A stretch of DNA of 64,000 nt from Arabidopsis thaliana (taxonomy: Eukaryota; Streptophyta; Magnoliopsida; Brassicales; Brassicaceae). Where the stretch lies: NCBI RefSeq assembly GCF_000001735.4, contig NC_003076.8, positions 13,643,835-13,707,834 on the forward strand, in the 5' to 3' direction. A program made the translations under genes and the position numbers. Shown here in pieces: positions 57,562-64,000 of this stretch; position 1 is the stretch's first letter, and each line of letters begins with the position of its first letter. The notes under the pieces were generated by a model, which searched no databases, was not told where the DNA came from, and saw only the letters and a list, made by a program, of their open reading frames with translations.

Positions 57562-59091
57562 ATGGAAGGAAGCAAAAGCGAGGCAGTGTTCGATTCCATG
57601 AATCTAAATCCTCAGATTTTCATCAACGAAGCAATCAACTCCGTCGAAGATTATGTCGACCAAGCTTTTGACTTCTATGCCCGGTTCGTCTCTCTCGCTA
57701 TTGTTGCAAAGCTTATTCTAACAAAGGGTTTTATTTGGTTCTTACTTACATTTTTGCAGTGATGCATCCAAATCTCTCAAAATCAAAGGATCTGATAAAC
57801 AAAAGTCACAAGCTTTATCAAATGTGAGTTTTGGTGATTTTGGTTAATTCTTTGTTCAGCTTCTTACTCTTGTTACATTTTTAGGGTATTGCTCGTGTTC
57901 GTGGTTTGCTACTATCTGTAATCGACAATCGTTTGAAATTGTGGGAAAGCTATTCTCTTCGATTCTGTTTCGCAGTTCCTGATGGATTTGTGTTACCAAA
58001 GAGTGTGAGTCTCTTCTATGTCCTTCATTGTCTCGTCTCTCACTGTTATACTGTGATTTGCTGAGTTGTTTCTGTTCGTCAGGAGGAGTCTTCGTCTGTG
58101 CATCAGGATGGGTTATATGATCTAGAATTAGATGCAGAATTGGATTCTTTAAGGGATAAGCTTAATGTGGTGAGAAAAAGACTGATACTTTTTGATCTTT
58201 GGTCTGTTACGTTTTCGTTTCTTTAAGGTGAGGTACTTTTGTTTCAGGTGGGAAAGAGGTCTGTTGAGCTTGACTCTGAGCTCCAGGCTTTAGAAAGAAG
58301 CTCGGTTTCGAGGGAACGGTCTTTGAGACTCGTTAATGAAGCTTTGGAGCTTTATGATGAGTCTTCTATGGATGAAATATTCAAAGGTAATTAAGATGCA
58401 AACTTCATTTTAGTCTTTGATGTATTGAGATCTCTAGATTCAGTTCAATGGAATGATTTGGTTATGTTTTGTATATTAGTTCTTGATGACCCTGAAAACT
58501 CTTCTCCACTTATCCTGTCAGTCATAAACGTGACCAAGTCGACATTTTTTCGTTTTCTGCTGCTAGCTAGTATCTTGAGTAATGTCCTGTTCTCACTTAG
58601 AATATAGATATGAAATCTCCCTTCCATCTTCTAGAGATATACTTCTGATTAGTTTTGATGTGATCTCATTTAGAGTTTTATAATTTGACATATATTATCA
58701 GGTAGTGGTCGTCCATTTTTTTCCTTCTTCTCAGCAATACCTTTGTTTGTTTGATTGTTCATAGCATGACTAGAGATGATGACTTGAATCTCTAATATTG
58801 GTTTTCTGCAGAGATGACGAAAATGGCATCGGAACTTCGTGCAAGCGTGGAGAGGCTGAAAACAAGAAGAATGAAAGCAAGTGAAAGCGCTAAAGTAAAG
58901 AGGCTAAAGAACCATGGCAAAGAGTTTTCAGCAATGACTTTTGGTAGCAAAATTTAACATTTGTTGTGATATTTAAGAGTTGGAATAATAATAAGTGTTG
59001 CATGTTTATCATCTTCCTTCGTTCTCTGTGGTTCTCAGATGGAAAGCTTGAAGACCTCGAAAAGTTTCAAGCCGAGTTAAGGAAGATGTGA
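57562..59091 (+). CDS. MIS12: Kinetochore protein MIS12
   Basis: Exons 57562-57683, 57760-57823, 57885-58004, 58083-58169, 58248-58386, 58812-58943, 59039-59091. All are GT-AG with continuous frame, giving 238 aa, the length of AtMIS12 (At5g35520 as I recall it). The N-terminal Mis12 domain ('MNLNPQIFINEAINSVEDYV') is followed by mainly helical, coiled-coil sequence ('ELDAELDSLRDKLNVVGKRS', 'MASELRASVERLKTRRMKAS', ending 'GKLEDLEKFQAELRKM'). MIS12 is part of the four-subunit MIS12 complex linking CENP-C/inner kinetochore to NDC80. The start is set at 57562 because the preceding GTG-AAA codons are not conserved. No defects are visible. Confidence 0.95.
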
Positions 59092-59454
59092 AAATTTGTT
59101 AACCTTTGCAGCAAAAGAATTGTGGTTTGTCAAAGATAATGCTCTAAACTGACTTTTTTTTGTAAATGACTAACTTGACTTCTTCTCTTTATAGACTACG
59201 TCGTTTCTGGCTTACCAAACGGTCACTTTCAGATTAGGATTCACAAATGATTAAATTATGAAATTATAAACTGATCTGATTGTTCTTCTGTAATGGTGAA
59301 ACTGAATCATGTATTTCACATGACAGCTCCAGATTCATCGATTAACAATTACCAGCTTCAGTACTCAGTTAATGTTCTCACTGTTTAGAACTGAATAATT
59401 AGTTTTGAGGACACCCATTTAAGCTCTCCAATGGGATTGTTGCTTTTTTGTATA
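59092..59454. other. 3' flank of MIS12
   Basis: UTR-like and intergenic DNA; nothing else recognised. Confidence 0.5.
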
Positions 59455-59469
59455 TTTTGTATGTGTTTT

Positions 59470-59631
59470 TTCTTTTTTTGAATACTAGGAGGTTCTAGGC
59501 AAAAGCCCGTAATCCCTCCAGATCAGAAACCACAACATATAATATTAGTTTCATCCCAAGTGTCACTCGAATTGGCGACCTCTAAGCTTCGCCTAGGATC
59601 TTTACCAATTGAGCTAACGACACTTGATTAT
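59470..59631 (-). mobile_element. tRNA-derived SINE with 15-bp target duplication
   Basis: 162 bp on the minus strand. Box A TAGCTCAATTGG (59616-59605) and box B-like AATTCGAGTGAC (59573-59562) lie at tRNA-like spacing. The tail end has T-rich sequence (59470-59479) equivalent to poly(A). TTTTGTATGTGTTTT flanks it at 59455-59469 and 59632-59646. This is the pol III promoter arrangement of plant SINEs; the body has been mobilised by LINE machinery. Confidence 0.9.
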
Positions 59632-59635
59632 TTTT

Positions 59636-60100
59636 GTATGTGTTTTATTATGTAATTAATAAACTGATATCTATTTTATATAGTTATAATTTTTATGATT
59701 AGATTCATCAATGAGACTATGACTCAAAATATCAATTCTACATTTTGCATGTATAAATCTAATTATCTATATGCCTATTATTCTAATCTTTCACGTTCAT
59801 GAACACATACAACAACAATATATAATTATTGATACAATGTATGTAGTTATGTTATTTATGTGGTTTAAAATTTATCTAATTTAATTGTAACAAACAATTC
59901 TTTATTTCATGTATTCTTTCCTGATCTATTATGTCAACCACATCATGATATGCTAGTAATTTTAGTCAACATTTTAGATCTCCTCCCTTACATATAGCCA
60001 TACAAGAGAGAATCTCATGTTTTAGTTATTTGTTATGTCTGACGTCTCAAAACCATTAAGTGAAAAGAATTGTAAGTTCATGTTACCAATTTATCATAGC
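59636..60100. repeat. Old dispersed repeat: empty-site paralogue of the LINE target at 0.87/7.33 kb
   Basis: 'attatgtaattaataa', 'tatctattttatata.ttataattttta' then directly 'gattagattcatc' correspond to 833-883 joined to 7338 onward. Similarity continues to about 60.1 kb. Confidence 0.85.
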
Positions 60101-61884
60101 AGACGAAAATGAAAAAAAATTTTGTCATATTATATATCATTTTGATAAAACGTAATAATAAAGCAATTCTGCAAATCAAACTTTTTTAACGATACAAACC
60201 CTATAAATTAAGGGTAATTTTAAAAATTACCGTATTTATGAGTTTTTATATGAAAAATACTCCTCTCTCCATTTTCAATTAAAACTATAATTTTAATATA
60301 TTAAATGACAATTTTGTCCAACTTTTAAAAAGCTGTATTTTAATAAATTAATATTAAATACGAAATTACACATTAATTTAAAATTTTGAAGGAAAAAAAA
60401 AGAATAAACTAAATTCAAAATCTTAATTATTAATTTTGACTATTTATGAGATAAATAAAAATTATTTATTTTATATATTAAAATCTAACATGATATTATC
60501 AAAAAAATATTTTAAAGATTATCACTTCATATTTGTTAAGATATATAAAGAAATTAATAATTAATAACTTTTTTAATATCGATAAAACATAAAAATCAAA
60601 TAGATTTTTGGATTTTAAATATAAATATTTAAAAATGATTACTAAATTTCAGTGAGGACATTTTCTTAATTTGTATCCCTTTTATATATTAAAAAATAGA
60701 TTATATATTAGAAAAAAGAATAAGGTATTTTTCAAACAAAATCTCAAAAAGGGGTAATTTTCCAAATTTTTAATCTTAAGCGACCAACACCTAAAACTAT
60801 TCATCAACTCAAATATTAAGAAAATCTGTCACATTGTAACAGATTTGTTGTCAAAAAATTAATTACTAGAATGACGTCTAACGATAACCAATTTTTTTTA
60901 ATGTTATAACAGACTTGTTTTATGTTATAAGAGATTTTTATAATTTTACACAATATCTGTTGTTTGATGGCAGATTTGTTTTCTAAAATATTATATTTTA
61001 TGTTATGATAGAGCTATTTTATGTTGTCACAGATAAATTTATATTACCATAAATCTGTCATTTGATGGCAGGTTCAATAAAGAAGAAAATAAATTGTTGG
61101 AATGACCTTAAAGATATTTGATGTTACGACAGATTTGTAATTTGAAATCCTTATAATGACCGATTTATAGTTTCCTTTTTCCATGATTTTTTGTAATAGA
61201 ATAATACTAACAATTGTAACAGTTTTTTTATTTAGAAAATCATATTATGACAGATTTGATTTTTTTTGTCAATTTGGTTTTAGAAATTCTTTTAAATACC
61301 ACTAAAATAAGTTTTTTCCAAAAAAAAACTATTATGAATTTTATTTTTCAAAAATACTACAAATCTAAAACTAAATCTTAATATTCAAAACGAATTTCTA
61401 AATCCTAACACTAAACCCCACACCTAAAAACTATACCGTAAATATACATAGTCAATCCAAATATATAAAAAAAATTACAACTTCAAAAATCAATTTTTTT
61501 TTATGTTTATGGTATTTTAGGAATAAACTTTTGTGGTTTTTTTGGAAGAAAAAAACAAATTGTTGTATTTTCGAAAAACAAAAATTGAAAATGTGGTATA
61601 TGAGAGAATTTCTCGTTTTTTATCTTTATTTTTTTGAAGAAAATATTCTTTTAAGAAATATATTAAGTAATTTATTTTGTTGGTAACGGCAGATTTAATA
61701 TATGTGTGACAGTTTTTTATGATACTTGTCATATTGATCGTCAAAACCATTAAATAAATAGAGTATTAAGCAATGGTTTTTTGGACTTTTAACACAAAAT
61801 TTATGTCAATCTAGTAATGAGTAAAATAGAGTGTTAAACTAGTTATTTTTAGCTTAATTTGGGTTAAATGGGATAAATTTCAGT

Positions 61885-61885
<1 letters not shown>
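60101..61885. other. AT-rich DNA with recurring 'gacagattt' motifs
   Basis: The word acagattt/aaatctgt recurs many times on both strands between 60820 and 61700, for example in 'ctgtcatttgatggcaggtt' and 'ttgtttgatggcagatttgt'. This resembles sub-terminal repeats of an old DNA transposon. No coding domain. Confidence 0.45.

Positions 61886-61888
<3 letters not shown>

Positions 61889-61926
<38 letters not shown>
61889..61926. repeat. (AT)n microsatellite
   Basis: About 19 uninterrupted TA repeats. Confidence 0.95.
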
Positions 61927-61929
<3 letters not shown>

Positions 61930-61959
61930 TTTTTCCATTTGTAATATACTGACAAATTA

Positions 61960-63150
61960 GAACACTAATTTGCAAAATGATTAGCGGGGACCCGGAAATA
62001 GTCACTTGCGTGCCATGAGGCATCTTCTGTAGGGTTTGGTCGTCATTGTAATTAAAAATAAAAATGATACGGATGACTCGTTAATTTGTTCTTAAAAATC
62101 AACGACCTGTAATTTAGAGTACATTTTTCTTGTTGGCAAAACATTTAGAGTAGATTAGAATTATTTTTGTTTATTTTGACGATGGAACCATATAGAAGAT
62201 GTCTACTCTAAATCATTATTATTTTAATCTACTCTAAATTGTTTTAAATGGATACCGATGGCTTTATTTTAATCTACTCTGGATTCTCAACTTCTATTAA
62301 TACCGATGGCTTTATTGCATCTACTCTAAATTATTTTTATTTTTATTTTTGATTATTTTCTTAGTTCTATATAAGCCATAAGTTCTAATATTTATACAGA
62401 TTTTCGCAAATTGTAATAGTTATATTTTAGATCGATTTGGACTGAGTTTTTGTACGTAAACATTCACTAGATCTCCCACTACATAAACCTTAATGAAAAA
62501 AAAGAAAAAAAAAAGAGAAATTTTATAAACTTATAAGAAACTTTAATTTTTAGATCAGGTATTTAGAATTTTCTTAAACGTAGTAAAGCTTATCGTGCAT
62601 GCATATGGATATTTCATGGAGATGTTTATAAACATTCAGAAAAACTTAATTTATTTTTAGAAAGAAAAAATTATTAACTTTATCAGTAGAAGAAATATGT
62701 ACGTATATAAATATTGTGTAATATCTACTGCTCAGACTATGAAAGACTCTTTAAATGCAAAACACTGAGTGGATTACGAAAATAAAGCATAAATCTAAAA
62801 GATGTGTTGATTATTTTTACAAAATATATAAATATTTATCATTATACGAGTCATAGTAATAAACTAATAATTATCATTATAAAATTTTAATTTTAAGTCT
62901 ATGTATGTGCTAAATCTAAAAAATAAAGTACTTTTTCGTGAAAAAATATGGAAAAAGTTATATATGTGTAATTTTTCATATTTCAATACATCAATTCGAA
63001 GATTATCCATTAGAAAGACTTGGTAAAAATTTCAAGCAAATATTAAGTAACTCGTGGTGGCTACTTTCAAAATAAAACAAAAGCATGTGACTTATTTTAT
63101 GATTTCAAAAAGTTGATAGGTTCGGACGAGTTCACAAATAATGGAACTAA
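61960..63150. other. AT-rich DNA with short repeats, upstream of the PCR3-like gene
   Basis: 'taatctactctaaat' and its inverse 'atttagagtagatta' recur between 62115 and 62330, and 'ataccgatggcttta' twice (62250, 62302), suggesting a small degraded repeat. The rest has no recognisable feature. Confidence 0.5.
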
Positions 63151-63158
63151 TAGATCCC

Positions 63159-63166
63159 TATAAATA
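63159..63166 (+). promoter_or_regulatory. TATA box of the PCR3-like gene
   Basis: TATAAATA 84 bp before the ATG at 63250, at normal distance for a plant core promoter with a ~50-nt leader. Confidence 0.75.
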
Positions 63167-63249
63167 CAAAGCATTATTCTTCGTTTATCTTACAAAACTT
63201 TAAACACATTGCTTTCTATTTTAAGATCTTTCTATCTCTCTCTCTCTCC

Positions 63250-63984
63250 ATGGCATCTCAACACCTTCAAGCCAACCCTCATGCTGAAGGAGAATGGTCC
63301 ACAGGCTTCTGTGATTGCTTCTCTGATTGCCAAAACTGTAATCACTCTCTTCACAATTACTTACATATATATTTGCACGTGTAAAAAGCTGAAAAAGTAG
63401 TTTTGTGCTAAACTATATTATTTATCTTGTAAAAATGAATGGACAGGTTGTATCACATGGTTGTGTCCATGTATTACATTTGGCCAAGTTGCTGATATTG
63501 TAGACCGAGGAAACACCTGTAAGTGCCTTTATTATAATACACGGTATCATAAATAAGCTTGTAAATAATTGCTGATTCAAATTTTTGTCAGCGTGTGGTA
63601 CTGCTGGAGCACTATATGTGTTGCTAGCCGCAATAACTGGTTGTGGATGTCTCTACTCGTGTATCTATCGTGGAAAGATCAGAGCTCAATACAATATTAG
63701 AGGTGATGGTTGTACTGATTGCCTTAAACATTTCTGCTGTGAGCTTTGTGCTTTGACACAAGAATACCGTGAACTCAAGCACCGCGGTTTCGATATGAGT
63801 CTTGGTAAGTTATTTCGATGTCATTTTGTTTATGATTGATTAAGTTTTGTAATCGCAAAACAATTAACACTCGTATAAAAATTGATGTGGTATTTTAGGA
63901 TGGGCGGGGAACGTGGAGAAGCAACAGAACCAAGGAGGTGTGGCGATGGGTGCTCCAGCCTTCCAAGGCGGCATGAGCCGCTAA
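63250..63984 (+). CDS. PCR3: PLAC8-family protein, PLANT CADMIUM RESISTANCE 3-like
   Basis: Exons 63250-63337, 63447-63518, 63592-63804, 63899-63984; frame continuous, 152 aa, as in Arabidopsis PCR proteins. The N-terminus '[18 protein letters not shown]' leads into the PLAC8 core. The Cys-rich '[20 protein letters not shown]' (family CC/CL-xxxx-CPC motif) comes before the hydrophobic segment '[20 protein letters not shown]'. A second Cys block '[20 protein letters not shown]' follows, then 'MSLGWAGN' and a Gly-rich tail. PCR proteins are plasma-membrane proteins that reduce cadmium/zinc content when expressed in yeast or plants. The position next to MIS12 supports PCR3 (At5g35525 by memory). 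The gene ends 16 bases before the window edge, so the CDS is complete. Confidence 0.92.
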
Positions 63985-64000
63985 GATTTGCTTCTTTATG

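Noticed and set aside
59562..59616. A genuine tRNA gene
   Set aside because: Box A/B are present but there is no cloverleaf-consistent 3' half; poly(A)-like tail and TSD indicate a SINE.
1..64000. CRISPR arrays, bacterial operons, phage or organellar DNA
   Set aside because: Repeats are TE or tandem type, genes are spliced and composition is plant nuclear.

Overview
The window is plant nuclear DNA: AT-rich, with spliced genes (GT-AG introns), TCP-type site II promoter motifs and many degraded transposable elements. The protein genes are, in order, a CNOT10-like TPR protein, an RPP8-type CC-NB-LRR, a multi-pass membrane protein of the glycerophosphocholine acyltransferase (GPCAT) type, MIS12, and a PLAC8/PCR3-like protein. 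From memory this is the order of the Arabidopsis thaliana chromosome 5 block around At5g35430-At5g35525, and the conceptual proteins have the lengths I remember there (786, 901, 381, 238 and 152 aa). I read the window as Arabidopsis or a very close Brassicaceae relative, in TE-rich, probably pericentromere-side chromatin. Species and identity cannot be proven without a search.

Layout. 1-7.3 kb: two L1-type LINEs on the minus strand. One runs off the left edge; the other is nearly full length, inactivated, and bounded by a 14-bp target duplication. 7.3-18 kb: AT-rich repeats, a Helitron 3' end, two DUF1985 (Ulp1/MULE-associated) pseudogenes and a MULE N-terminal fragment. 18.2-21.9 kb: CNOT10 gene, six exons. 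22.0-28.4 kb: an RPP8-like NLR lying between two direct copies of a ~0.9-kb block, each carrying the same hAT MITE. 28.8-30.7 kb: GPCAT-type gene, eight exons. 30.7-57.3 kb: a TE graveyard without intact host genes. It holds a hAT transposase relic, a PIF/Harbinger element with TIRs and TAA target duplication, a ~194-bp tandem array, two Helitron ends, a ~0.3-kb inverted-repeat pair 9 kb apart, a plus-strand LINE relic with a small poly(A) retroposon inside its RNase H region, and a second Harbinger-type element. 57.5-59.1 kb: MIS12, seven exons. 59.4-63.1 kb: a tRNA-derived SINE inside an old repeat that is the 'empty-site' paralogue of the LINE site at 0.8/7.3 kb, then AT-rich DNA. 63.25-63.98 kb: PCR3-like gene, four exons.

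The host genes do not form a pathway: they cover mRNA deadenylation (CCR4-NOT), immunity (NLR), phospholipid remodelling (GPCAT), kinetochore assembly (MIS12) and metal transport or cell-size control (PLAC8). I found no new multi-gene system. The most informative signals are structural: nested TEs with readable target duplications, the duplication around the NLR, and several very short poly(A)-bearing insertions flanked by 13-15-bp duplications.
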